Assembly: GCA_963680875.1 (NCBI GenBank)
Contig: OY804579.1
Span: 38,276,397 to 38,340,396 of the forward strand
Source of the DNA: Bathymodiolus brooksi
Taxonomy: Eukaryota > Mollusca > Bivalvia > Mytilida > Modiolidae
Direction: 5' to 3'
Length of the DNA: 64,000 nucleotides
Position numbers and translations under genes: made by a program. The number at the start of each line of letters is the position of its first letter. The stretch's first letter is position 1. Positions 1-12,300 of the stretch are shown piece after piece. Under the pieces are notes generated by a model. That model ran no database searches and was not told the DNA's origin. It saw only the letters and a program-made list of their open reading frames with translations.

Positions 1-143
1 CAACTTTTCTGTTACGGTGCATGGGGCACTGAACCATGTTCATATATTTAGTGATTTTCAACTTGTAAATGTATATTAAATGACTCAAATGAGGGACAAA
101 CCCGACTGCTTGGGTTCCCCTAACAACAACCATTGACACTGAC

Positions 144-319
144 AGATCGAGGGTTGCAGGTGGAGGGGCCCACTAATTTTTTATATAAGGGCTCTGAAAT
201 ATGTAGGCCTAAGTGATTTGCTGTAGACAAATACATAGAAAATGGGGATCCAGGCTAAGTCACTAAGAAATATCTCTGAGAGTAGCAGATCGAGGATTGC
301 AGGGGGAGGGGCTCATTAA
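144..319. repeat. Duplicated 33-bp segment in the hAT-flanking region
   Basis: Two near-identical segments, 144-177 and 287-319, both begin with AGATCGAGG and continue into a purine-rich run ending in a CACTAA/CATTAA motif. They lie upstream of the hAT transposase relic and may belong to the decayed interior of that element. No coding frame is recognisable in 1-680 beyond this. Confidence 0.45.
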
Positions 320-680
320 TGGTGAGTAGACAGGATCAGACTTTTTTAAACTCAATTGATTCCGTTCAGGTAAGCCTTTATTTTTTATTTATTTATTAAT
401 TTCACTTCGTCAGTCACCACATTGTCATTGTCACACATTGCAACATGAAAATTAAGCAAATTATAACCAAGGTATGCTGAGCGGGTAGGCACAAAAGATG
501 TCGAGAGAGAGATACAAAAAATGATGACATCTCGGACACGCACAAGTCAACTGACCAAAGTAGGCCTACAATAGTGGTTGGTATCAAAAGTAGTTTCTAC
601 TAAATTTTGGTATATTGACTTCAGTTTAACTTTAAACTGATTGATATTATTACGAAGGCATGTGGGTAAAATGAGGCACG

Positions 681-1100
681 AGGGTTACTCTTGGTAATTT
701 TTTCCAAAGTCTCAGAATCCTATCTGAGTACATTGTCACAGAGATCAAGCAGTTGAAAGAAGTGCATGAAGCCTACTTTGGGAGAGATCAGCTAAGGCCA
801 CTTGATTTATTAAGCAGTCTTTATCAATATAAACTGGAAAATGTTTTCCCAAATATTTGTGTCAATTTGCGTATTTTGCTGACAATCCCTGACACAGTTG
901 CTTCTGCAGAAAGATCCTTCAGCAAACTGAAGCTTGTAAAGAACTATTTGCACTCAACCATGTCACAAGATCGTTTAGTGGATTTAGCAAGACTTAGCAT
1001 TGAATCTGAAATTGCCAGAAAAATCAATTTTCACAATGTCATCACACGCTTCGCACTGAAAAAGTCCAGGAAGGCTCCACTAAATGCAATAGTAAAATAA
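681..1100 (+). pseudogene. hAT-superfamily transposase, C-terminal dimerisation region (relic)
   Basis: The frame is open from before position 720 to a TAA at 1098-1100 and encodes the C-terminal part of a hAT transposase of the ZMYM1-like type. The signature is the dimerisation motif VASAERSFSKLKLVKNYL, followed by STMSQDRL and ARLSIE, close to the stop as in full-length hAT proteins. There is no ATG at the start of the conserved stretch and no DDE catalytic core or BED zinc finger upstream, so this is the 3' end of a longer, mostly lost coding region. The family cuts and pastes DNA between short TIRs and makes 8-bp target duplications. A hAT-like terminus lies 390 bp downstream. Function is unlikely. 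Confidence 0.85.
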
Positions 1101-1489
1101 TGTTCTAATTTTGCAATTGTATGATGCATGCTGCCTTTAATCTTAATAATTCCATAAGTATGCACAATTTATGTAATGTTCATTATACTTTACTTATTCA
1201 GCTGCCTAGGGCATTAAATTAGTGAAGATATGTTTTATATTTGGTTGTCGATAAAGAAAATACATCTATTAATAAATGTACCAGATCATTATGATTAAGG
1301 GTCCAGACAAATAAACAAGTAGAAAGCTGTTTTCTAAATCACAATTCATCAATTCATTTTTGTTGTGCCGATTCCTTGCTTATGACACACCGTGGTGGAC
1401 TTAGTTTGAGTATCATTATTTGGAGAATTAGAGGAGGGGGGCCAAGTTTCCTTTTGCCTTGGGGCCCAAATATTATATTGGCCGCCCTG
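1101..1489 (+). mobile_element. 3' flank and terminus of the hAT element
   Basis: Downstream of the transposase relic is AT-rich non-coding DNA ending in a GC-rich stretch (CTTGGGGCCCAAA, then GGCCGCCCTG at 1480-1489). The end is the reverse complement of CAGGGCGGCC, a typical hAT TIR. A similar TTGGGCCCATG stretch occurs in the degenerate MITE at 45638-45888. TATATATA follows the terminus and could be a target duplication; the left end is not in the window, so this cannot be tested. Confidence 0.5.
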
Positions 1490-1769
1490 TATATATATAG
1501 CAAAGGGTATACATGTACAGATAAACGCAGCTAATATATTCATGAGAGTTTGAGAGGTTCAATCCTACAGCTGAGACGAAGCTAAGGTTCCTCCTTGTAG
1601 GCGCAATCAAGCATCGAGGGTATAGGATTCCTGCCAAAAGTTGACAATAGAAGACTAGAGCTTAAATGGCAATTTAGTATGGAATGACACATGTATTTTA
1701 TATAATAACATAACAATAAACATGTAATAACACATGAGATACCAATAGTGTGTATAATTAAGAGCTCAC

Positions 1770-1960
1770 CAAAAGGGCTGATATTTCTTTTGGATCCTTT
1801 AGGCGTACCAACCCAGAAAGGTTCACTATCTGTAAGGTTTAGATAAATACTGTCTGGATGATCTAATTCTGCACCAACCAGTTTACAATCCTTAGGTATA
1901 TCTTGATAAGTGCTTGTGGTGTTTGTTATAAATATATCTTGATCTGTTAACATTGTCATT
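1770..1960 (-). CDS. Putative internal exon of a receptor-like ectodomain
   Basis: On the minus strand an open segment is framed by an acceptor (...CCTCAG before AATGACAATG) and a donor (CCTTTTG then GTGAGC). It encodes about 63 residues with one Cys (KDCKLVGAEL), three N-glycosylation sequons (NTT, NLT, NIS) and the string EPFWVGTPKG followed by NISPFG. The spacing of C, FWVG and SPF recalls a short Cys-containing ectodomain module common in molluscan type I membrane proteins, in which the next exon supplies the partner Cys; this is recollection, not a search result. Reading past the donor gives a hydrophobic stretch, which is probably translated intron. No neighbouring exon was identified. 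It could also be a chance ORF with plausible splice sites. Confidence 0.4.
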
Positions 1961-2091
1961 CTGAGGTATGTACTTTAATGCTTAATAGTTATATGAAACA
2001 CAACACAAAAATTATTTTTAAGAAACAAATAGTTCTATAATGTAATTATTAATAAAAACTAAGATTCTCCTCCCTCAGGCATATGTGACCT

Positions 2092-2222
2092 TAACCAATT
2101 TTGGCTATCCTGTTTAGGCCTTTTGCTCTCAAAACTTTAAATTATTTAGCTTTCCAATATTTCGATCTTGAACGAACCTGATGAAGATTATTCCAGAAAC
2201 GCGTCGCGCGCACTAAATTTGC
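2092..2222 (+). repeat. Dispersed repeat with CTGATGAAG...GAAACGCG motif, copy 1
   Basis: About 130 bp, homologous to 51478-51618 (+) and 42411-42550 (-). It contains TTGGCTATCCTGTTT at the left and CCTGATGAAG, TTCCAGAAACGCGTCG and GCGCACTAAATTTG at the right. CTGATGA is at 2178 and GAAAC at 2196. The most conserved part is the right end, so selection or element function probably lies there. Its class is unknown to me. Confidence 0.65.
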
Positions 2223-2284
2223 TCTCTACGTGGGTTTTTTTTTACTAATCCATATCCTATATAAGAAACCTAGTTACAGTCTTG

Positions 2285-2590
2285 GTGATATAGTCAGTGA
2301 GTGATTGTTATTTAACGCCAATTGAGCATTTTCAGCTATGTCATGGTGAGAACAAAATATGTCTGATGAAATGACAATGATGTCTACTTTGTACTAGACG
2401 AACAAGCTTATTTGAAGTTGTATAGTGCTAGCTCACTGAAACAACACTCAGTTGGTAGACAAGATCGCTCCACCCCGACACATTGTTCTTAATCCGAACC
2501 AATCAGCCCTTGCTCTTACTCCTTATTTCTGCGTGCAGAAGTAACAATTACCATTTGTATAGTCTTTAGTTTGATCCGACCACGCGTGTG
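2285..2590 (-). mobile_element. SINE family C, head-truncated
   Basis: Read on the plus strand it begins with the conserved SINE tail (GTGAGTGATTG, TTTAACGCCAATTGAGC, TCAGCTATGTCATGG) and runs to TTTGATCCGACC, so the element is on the minus strand. The tRNA-like head seen in the 23880 and 49415 copies is missing. It carries one unexpanded copy of the segment that forms the 70-bp satellite at 6537-16031. Confidence 0.75.
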
Positions 2591-3717
2591 TTAAAATTAC
2601 AGCTAAGATATCGTCTAAGAGATATCTTTTTAGAGTATTTACCCCGACAGATCCCGAAAGGATACCGGGCAGTGCTAAATATTATGTAAGCATCTGAACA
2701 TTCAACCCAACAATGTTAGAGTTAGATTTCTAAATGACAATTAACATCACCTATTTCATATCAATCAATAAGGCAAAAGCGTGTTTTTATGTCAAATTAT
2801 GTTTTTATTCACGATGATTTTTAAATCAAACCCTTATAATGTAGTGATGCTTATTTGTTTATAAAAATTACAATAACTACTTCTTTCTTCAAATGTATTA
2901 TATTTTATTATTAATTATATTTAAATCATAATGATAACTCTTGTGAAAGTGAATATATATAATTTGTTAGCATCACGATATATAGCTGAAATATTGCTAA
3001 CGTTGGCATAAAACACCAATCAATCAAAATAAATAATGATAACTCAATGAATGTTAGAATTTGAAATTAATTGAGAAGAGCACAGCCAACCCCATCTTCT
3101 CCTATCCGTCCATGAAATGGTCGGTCAGGTTAATTTATATTGGGGAAACAAATGTATATTTACATTACAACTGTTTATATAAAGAAAAGGCTAACCTTGA
3201 AAATTTGAAGAGAAAGTCCCCTGTATCTTTTCACTTAATAAAAGCATAAATAATACTATTTTGTCCATTCTGTTAATTGCGTGTACAAAAAGCATAGATA
3301 TTGGCCTTTGGGTTTAATTACTGATTAACCGGAAGGATATGTATCAATTACGTGGGAGGAAGTGATCGAGTACCAGGATGGATAAATTCCATTTCTTTTC
3401 AGGAAGTATTTAATTACTAAATTTCAACAATACCGAAGTTATAAGTGTTTATTTTGATCATTTTGGTTTGCATAAATTATTACCTTATCATAGTGACAAG
3501 GATTACATATGAATAATATAGTCTAAACCTGTAGCCTGTCATTTTTGTTTGCTCATTAAATGGTTATGATATTATAAGTATTGTAATATTTTTCTGTTGT
3601 TGCCTGATTTAATTTCCATGGCCTATAAATGATGTTTACATAAACAATGACCTCATTAGTAAGCAGTTCGCAACATGCTGGAAGGTCAATATTTGTGTTG
3701 ATTAGAATGAATCATGT
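2591..3717. other. AT-rich intergenic DNA with a SINE tail fragment
   Basis: No gene is visible. At 2972-3028 there is an isolated SINE tail (CACGATATATAGCTGAAATA, then AAACACCAATCAATCA) on the plus strand without head or body. The 62-residue ORF at 3061 has no recognisable domain and I do not call it. Confidence 0.6.
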
Positions 3718-3880
3718 ACAGTCAAACCTGTATATAAAGGCAACTCAAGGAAACCTGAAAATGTGGCCTTTATATACAGGTTAATACTATATGCACGATT
3801 CATAAATGGGAAAAAATGAGAGTGCCCTTTATAAACAGTGATTTTTTATATAGATGTGCCCTTTAAGACAGATTTGACCT
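3718..3880. mobile_element. Short MITE with ACAGTCAAACCTG terminus
   Basis: It starts ACAGTCAAACCTG and ends in the imperfect inverse (CAGATTTGACCT). Inside, 3725-3741 and 3766-3782 are exact inverted repeats (AACCTGTATATAAAGGC), so the left part folds back. Similar ACAGTCAAACC termini are widespread in animal non-autonomous DNA transposons; another such start is at 57969. No clear target duplication. Confidence 0.55.
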
Positions 3881-4621
3881 TATTTAGATTCCTGGAGCTT
3901 TCTACAAACATCCTGGACAGCCAGTCAATTCGTTTTCTGGAAGTGTTTAGCGTTCTTATTCATCGTTAACTTTGTGTATTGTTTATCAGAAGATGGTCTT
4001 GTGTTTAATGGCCTAATTTCTGACATTGTAGAGTAAATGCCGTTTGAGATTTCATACCAAGAAGTGAAATTTCCAAATATGGAGAAGAGGGAAATTGTCG
4101 GACAATTTGCAGATATCGAATAATTTGGACAAAGCCAAAATAAGTAATTCGGCGTATATATCTTATTTGTAAAATGTTAACTGTTATTTAAATTTATAAC
4201 ATAGTAAAGTGTTCTTGACCAATCAGGAAACTTGTTTTTATTGGATATAATCTAAATCCTAGGGCATATACAGTGATACATGGGATGAAGAATACATTTG
4301 TATTCAATGCAAGATAAAAAATCAATTAAAAAAAAAAGTAAATTTAGTATTTGCAAATTATTAAACGTTAGAGAAAACCGAAGTTGTAATCAAGAATGAA
4401 CAATCCAGAGAAACCGGCAACACTGGACACACAAGACACAGCACTAAGACAAATAAAACAAAAAACACAACACAGTAAACTAGAGAACATGATCATTTCA
4501 TTCTTCGTGATTAAGATCAAGCCGAGATAGGCATTATAATGTCAACGGATATGTTCAGTTTGTCGTAGTCATAACCCCGTGCTTCTTTTCTACCTCATGA
4601 CTTGTCACTGGAATTTTAACA

Positions 4622-4905
4622 CTAGTGTTGAAGAAGCTGTTTACCCTTCTGGATCACCTGAATTCATTCCCCCTGTTTTAACGGGGTTCGTTAATGTTGT
4701 CCGATGACCTTTCTTCTCGTTGTTTTTATATTTTATTATGTTAATGTATATATTTACGTATATTGATGTTCAACACGATATCCATATCAGGTGATGTTTT
4801 TGTTGTTTAACGGTAACACACACTACTACTGCATCTAGTAGCAGAAACTGCTTACCTTGCATACCTGAATCCATCGCCGAATTTAAGCGAGGTTCCGGTC
4901 GTTCT
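4622..4905 (-). repeat. Two decayed fragments of the GAAGATACC dispersed repeat
   Basis: 4622-4700 and 4815-4905 each match the reverse complement of the middle of the GAAGATACC repeat (CTAGTG..., GCTGTTTACCCTTCTGG, GGGGTTCG in the first; CTAGTAGCAGAAACTGCTTACC with a decayed continuation in the second). They are diverged and partial. Better copies are at 24295, 54308, 57337 and 58015. Confidence 0.45.
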
Positions 4906-5136
4906 ATATTCAATTCTGCGTAGTACTTTGGAATAGATTTTAATAATTTAGAAAGAGGTTTCGAGTAAAATCCCGCAGATCCAGTAATATAATGATATTT
5001 GTAAGGACACTTGTGCGACTTATGTGTCCAGTAGAGTAAGCGAATCTTCGTTTCCAAAGAACAAACCTATGACTGCTCGGGATTTCTCTCTCAATAGTAA
5101 TCCCTGCATAATGTACGTTAAAAGCACAAGAATATT

Positions 5137-5655
5137 AAAATTTCATCTTTTCACTTTGTAATCCGTTTTTCGTTGTCTCTGTGTGAAAAAAGATCTAGCA
5201 ACATCGGATTAGAGTTCACGTTAGAGGTCAAAATTTGCAATAGGTTACAACATTATCTTGACCAATGAAAATATTTTCTTTACATCCAATCAACGATTGT
5301 TTCTTTACTGACCTTCGGTAAAGGGGAATGGCAACTTCCATAGGAATAGAAGAAGCGAGCAGTTAAATTCTGTCTGAGTAATGCGTGAATATATTAAGCA
5401 CAGTATAAAAACATGTTTGTCATGATCATTTTCATTTTGTCAATATTATTTATGTGAGTTGTTCCCCTTTGTATGAACTTGAAGACATTTCCACCTACTG
5501 TATTAGTCTACTTCACAATGAAGATTCGCGAAGCGTAATTGTGATTGGATGAGCGATCTAAACCTCTGACGGGAACTCTAATACGATGCTACATCTCCCA
5601 CGCACAGACAACGAAAAATGGGAGAGCAAGTGAAGAGATCTAATTTTAATTAGAT
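5137..5655. mobile_element. Foldback element with ~110-bp imperfect inverted arms
   Basis: The left arm (about 5137-5265) contains TTTTTCGTTGTCTCTGTG, GGATTAGAGTTCACGTTAGA and GGTC. The right arm (about 5535-5655), read in reverse complement, gives TTTTTCGTTGTCTGTGCG, GTATTAGAGTTCCCGTCAGA and GGTT. Arms are about 80% alike by eye. The interior has no coding potential. It looks like an old non-autonomous DNA transposon with long TIRs. Confidence 0.55.
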
Positions 5656-5775
5656 TGAGAGCACACATGATTCGTATTTTTGTCAGGTCATCAATAAGAC
5701 ATTATACCTAAACGTTGGTTGGTTATTAATGTGATTTGAACATTTCATCTTATGATCTTATCATTGAATATTTAA

Positions 5776-5932
5776 GAAATAAATCATGGAAGCCAGAATG
5801 TGTTCGAAGTTTTAACATGGAATGGCGGATATTAGTATTTTATCTCGAGCCAGAAGCGAAGGATAACATTTACTACTATCCGCCAACCCATGTTAAAACT
5901 CAAAACACATTCTGGCTTCCATGATTTATTTC
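5776..5932. repeat. Near-perfect hairpin element (~57-bp arms)
   Basis: GAAATAAATCATGGAAGCC at 5776 is the exact inverse of the end at 5932, and the complementarity continues with a few mismatches through CAGAATGTGTT and TTTTAACATGG to GGCGGAT. A loop of about 35-40 bp separates the arms. The small ORF running through both arms (5736-5924) is a product of the palindrome, not a gene. Confidence 0.75.
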
Positions 5933-6379
5933 GATTCTGATATGTCTAAGAGTACAAATACGGTAGTATACTTTGATTGAAAGACAATATTTATATTTAC
6001 GTTTGCGGAAAATGTCGCACACAATTTATGTTGCCAATGGAAAGGTCAGTCACATTCACCGGCGCATGTGCTAATGAGATTGTACCGAATGGATAACTCG
6101 CTCGTTTTTTAACAAAGCGAAAGAAGGAGGTCATGTTAGAATACAAAATAGATGTTTATAACAAAGAACGTGTCTTATATTAACATAAAAATAGTTCAAA
6201 CCCGCCATTTTATTTTATTGATTCACTACAACATACCTAAGTTATAGATAGATCATTTTGTTATTTTTACATATATACGATCACAACCATAGTCGTCATA
6301 ATTCTACAGACATTTAAACAACTCTACTGTTGGTACAAGACCACAGCTATCGACAGTTATATTATAGGTCAAGAAAGAG
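5933..6379. other. Intergenic, nothing recognised
   Basis: AT-rich sequence without convincing ORFs, hairpins or known repeats between the hairpin element and the SINE/satellite block. Confidence 0.5.
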
Positions 6380-9300
6380 AGAGTGAGTGATTGTTGTTTA
6401 ACACCAATTGAACAATTTCAGCTATATCATGGCACAAACAAGTTACAGTTAGATGAGATGATAAAGATGTTCTGTTTGTACCAGATACAATACGCTTAGT
6501 TGGATTTTTATAGTACTAACTCACTGAAACAAAAGCCCACGGGTAGACGTGTCGCTCTACTCGAACACATCATCGTGATTAATGCCAACCAGTCTATGCT
6601 CTTACTCCACGGGTAGACGTGTCGCTCTACTCGAACACATCATCGTGATTAATGCCAACCAGTCTATGCTCTTACTCCACGGGTAGACATGTCGCTCTAC
6701 TCGAACACATCATCATGATTAATGCCAACCAGTCTATGCTCTTATTCCACGGGTAGACGTGTCGCTCTACTCGAACACATCATGATGATTAATGCCAACC
6801 AGTCTATGCTCTTACCACACGGATAGACGTGTCGCTCTACTCGAACACATCATCATGATTAATGCCAACCAGTCTATGCTCTTACTCCACGGGTAGACGT
6901 GTCGCTCCACTCTAACACATCACGATGAATAATGCCAACCAGTCTATGCTCTTACTCCACGGGTAGACGTGTCATTCTACTCGAACACATCATCATGATT
7001 AATGCCAACCAGTATATGCTCTTACTCCACGGGTAGATGTGTCGCTCTACTCGAACACATCATCATGATTAATGCCAACCAGTCTATGCTCTTACTCCAC
7101 GGGTTGATGTGTCGTTCTACTCGAACACATCATTATGATTAATGCCAACCAGTCTATGCTTACTCCACGGGTAGATGTGTCGCTCTACTCGAAAACATCA
7201 TCATGATTAATGCCAACCAGTCTATGCTCTTACTCCACGGGTAGCCGTGTCGCCCTACTCGAACACATCATCATGATTAATACCAACCAGTATATGCTCT
7301 TACTCCACGGGTAGACATGTTGCTCTACTCCAACACATCATCATGATTAATACCAACCAGTCCATGCTCTTACTCCACGGGTAGACGTGTCGCTCCACTT
7401 GAACACATCATGATGATTAATGCCAACCAGTCTATGATCTTACTCCACTGGTAGACGTGTCGCTCTACTCAAACACATCATCATGATTAATGCCAACCAG
7501 TCTATGCTCTTACTCCACGGGTAGATATGTCGCTCTACTCGAACACATCATCATGATTAATGCAAACCAGTCTATGCTCTTACTACACGGATAAACGTGT
7601 CCACGGGTAGACCTGTCGCTCTACTCGAACACATCATCATGATTAATGCCAACCAGTCTATGCTCTTACTACACGGATAAACGTGTCCACGGGTAGACCT
7701 GTCGCTCTACTCGAACACATCATCATGATTAATGCCAACCAGTCTATGCTCCTACTCCACGAGTAGACGTGTCGCTCTACTCGAACACATCAATATGATT
7801 AATGTTAACCAGTCTATGCTCTTACTCCACGGGTAGACGTGTCGTTCTACTCGAACACATCATGATGATTAATGCCAACCAGTCTATGCTCTTACTGCAC
7901 GGCTAGACGCATCGCTCTACTCGAACACATCATCATGATTAATGCCAACCAGTCTATGCTCTTACTCCACGGGTAGACGTGTCGCTCTACTCGAACACAT
8001 CATGATGAATGATGCCAACCAGTCTATGCTCTTACTCCACGGGTAGATACGTGTCGCTCTACTCGAACACATCATCATGATTAATGCCAACCAATCTATG
8101 CTTACTCCACGGGTAGATGTGTCATTCTACTCGAAAACATCATCATGATTAATACCAACCAGTATATGCTCTTACTCCACGGGTAGACGTGTCGCTCTAC
8201 TTGAACACATCATCACTCCACGGGTAGACATGTCGCTCTACTCGAACACATCATTATGATTAATGCCAACCAGTCTATGCTCTTATTCCACGGGTAGACG
8301 TGTCGCTCTACTCGAACACATCATCATGATTAATGCCAACCAGTCTATGCTCTTACTCCACGTGTAGACGTGTCACCCTATTCGAACACATCATCACGAT
8401 TAATGCCAACCAGTCTATGCTCTTACTCCACGGGAAGACGTGTCGCTCCACTCGAACACATCATGATGATTAATGCCAACCAGTCTATGCTCTTACTCCA
8501 CGGGTAGACGTGTCGCTCTACTCGAACACATCATCATGATTAATGCCAACCAGTCTATGCTCTTACTCCACGTGTAGACGTGTCACCCTATTCGAACACA
8601 TCATCACGATTAATGCCAACCAGTCTATGCTCTTACTCCACGGGAAGACGTGTCGCTCCACTCGAACACATCATGATGATTAATGCCAACCAGTCTATGC
8701 TCTTACTCCACGGGTAGACGTGTCGCTCTATTCGAACACATCACCATGATTAATGCCAACCAGTCTAAGCTCTTACTCCACGGGTAGACATGTCGCTCTA
8801 CTCGAACACATCATCATGATTAATGCCAACCCGCCTATGCTCTTACTCCACGGGTAGACGTGTCGCTCTACGCGAACACATCATGATGATTAATGCCAAC
8901 CAGTCTATGCTCTTACTCCACGGGTAGACATGTCGCCCTACTCGAACACATCATCATGATCAATGCCAACCAGTATATGTTCTTACTCCACAGGTAGACG
9001 TGTCGCTCTACTCGAACACATCATCATGATTAATGCCAACCAGTCTATGCTCTTACTCCACGGGTAGACATGTCGCTCTACTCGAACACATCATCGTGAT
9101 AAATGCCAACCAGTCTATGCTCTTACTCCACGGGTAGACGTGTCGCTCTACTCGAACACATCATCGTGATTAATACCAACCAGTCTATGCTCTTACTCTA
9201 CGGGTAGACATGTCGCTCTACTCGAACACATCATCATGATTAATGCCAACCAGTCTATGCTCTTACTCCACGGGTAGACGTGTCGCTCTACTCGAACACA

Positions 9301-12300
9301 TCATCGTGAGTAATGCCAACCAGTCTATGCTCTTACTCCACGAGTAGACATGTCGCTCTACTCGAACACATCATCATGATTAATGCCAACCAGTCTATGC
9401 TCTTATTCCACGGGTAGACGTGTCGCTCTACTCGAACACATCATGATGATTAATGCCAACCAGTCTATGCTCTTACCACACGGATAGACGTGTCGCTCTA
9501 CTCGAACACATCATCATGATTAATGCCAACCAGTCTATGCTCTTACTCCACGGGTAGACGTGTCGCTCCACTCTAACACATCACGATGAATAATGCCAAC
9601 CAGTCTATGCTCTTACTCCACGGGTAGACGTGTCATTCTACTCGAACACATCATCATGATTAATGCCAACCAGTATATGCTCTTACTCCACGGGTAGATG
9701 TGTCGCTCTACTCAAACACATCATCATGATTAATGCCAACCAGTCTATGCTCTTACTCCACGGGTAGATGTGTCGTTCTACTCGAACAAATCATTATGAT
9801 TAATGCCAACCAGTATATGCTCTTACTCCACGGGTAGACGTGTCGCTCTACTCGAACACATCATGATGAATGATGCCAACCGGTCTATGCTCTTACTCCA
9901 CAGGTAGACGTGTCGCTCTACTCGAACACATCATCATGATTAATGCCAACCAGTCTATGCTTACTCCACGGGTATATGTGTCGCTCTACTCGAAAACATC
10001 ATCATGATTAATGCCAACCAGTCTATGCTCTTACTCCACGGGTAGCCGTGTCGCCCTACTCGAACACATCATCATGATTAATACCAACCAGTATATGCTC
10101 TTACTCCACGGGTAGACATGTTGCTCTACTCCAACACATCATCATGATTAATACCAACCAGTCCATGCTCTTACTCCACGGGTAGACGTGTCGCTCCACT
10201 TGAACACATCATGATGATTAATGCCAACCAGTCTATGATCTTACTCCACGGGTAGATGTGTCGCTCTACTCAAACACATCATCATGATTAATGCCAACCA
10301 GTCTATGCTCTTACTCCACGGGTAGACGTGTCGCTCTACTCGAAAACATCATGATGATTAATGCCAACCAGTCTATGCTCTTACTACACGGATAAACGTG
10401 TCCACGGGTAGACCTGTCGCTCTACTCGAACACATCATCATGATTAATGCCAACCCGCCTATGCTCCTACTCCACGAGTAGACGTGTCGCTCTACTCGAA
10501 CACATCATCATGATTAATGTTAACCAGTCTATGCTCTTACTCCACGGGTAGAGGTGTCGTTCTACTCGAACACATCATGATGATTAATGCCAACCAGTCT
10601 ATGCTCTTACTGCACGGCTAGACGCATCGCTCTACTCGAACACATCATCATGATTAATGCCAACCAGTCTATGCTCTTACTCCACGGGTAGACGTGTCGT
10701 TCTACTCGAACACATCATGATGAATGATGCCAACCAGTCTATGCTCTTACTCCACGGGTAGATACGAGTCGCTCTACTCGAACACATCATCATGATTAAT
10801 GCCAACCAATCTATGCTTACTCCACGGGTAGATGTGTCGTTCTACTCGAAAACATCATCATGATTAATACCAACCAGTCTGTGCTCTTACTCCACGAGTA
10901 GACGCGTCGCCCTACTCGAACACATCATCATGATTAATACCAACCAGTATATGCTCTTACTCCACGGGTAGACGTGTCGCTCTACTCGAACACATCATCA
11001 TAATTTATGCCAACCAGTCTATGCTCTTACTCCACGGGTAGACATGTCGCTCTACTCGAACACATCATTATGATTAATGCCAACCAGTCTATGCTCTTAC
11101 TCCACGGGTAGACGTGTCGCTCTACTCGAACACATCATCATGATTAATGCCAACCAGTCTATGCTCTTACTCCACGTGTAGACGTGTCACCCTATTCGAA
11201 CACATCATCACGATTAATGCCAACCAGTCTATGCTCTTACTCCACGGGAAGACGTGTCGCTCCACTCGAACACATCATGATGATTAATGCCAACCAGTCT
11301 ATGCTCTTACTCCACGGGTAGACGTGTCGCTCTACTCGAACCCATCATCATGATTAATGCCAACCAGTCTAAGCTCTTACTCCACGGGTAGACATGTCGC
11401 TCTACTCGAACACATCATCATGATTAATGCCAACCCGCCTATGCTCTTACTCCACGGGTAGACGTGTCGCTCTACGCGAACACATCATGATGATTAATGC
11501 CAACCAGTCTATGCTCTTACTCCACGGGTAGACATGTCGCTCTACTCGAACACATCATCGTGATTAATGCCAACCAGTCTATGCTCTTACTCCACGGGTA
11601 GACGTGTCGCTCTACTCGAACACATCATCGTGATTAATACCAACCAGTCTATGCTCTTACTCTACGGGTAGACATGTCGCTCTACTCGAACACATCATCA
11701 TGATTAATGCCAACCAGTCTATGCTCTTACTCCACGGGTAGACGTGTCGCTCTACTCGAACACATCATCGTGAGTAATGCCAACCAGTCTATGCTCTTAC
11801 TCCACGGGTAGACATGTCGCTCTACTCGAACACATCATCATGATTAATGCCAACCAGTCTATGCTCTTATTCCACGGGTAGACGTGTCGCTCTACTCGAA
11901 CACATCATGATGATTAATGCCAACCAGTCTATGATCTTACTCCACGGGTAGATGTGTCGCTCTACTCAAACACATCATCATGATTAATGCCAACCAGTCT
12001 ATGCTCTTACTCCACGGGTAGACGTGTCGCTCTACTCGAAAACATCATGATGATTAATGCCAACCAGTCTATGCTCTTACTACACGGATAAACGTGTCCA
12101 CGGGTAGACCTGTCGCTCTACTCGAACACATCATCATGATTAATGCCAACCCGCCTATGCTCCTACTCCACGAGTAGACGTGTCGCTCTACTCGAACACA
12201 TCATCATGATTAATGTTAACCAGTCTATGCTCTTACTCCACGGGTAGAGGTGTCGTTCTACTCGAACACATCATGATGATTAATGCCAACCAGTCTATGC

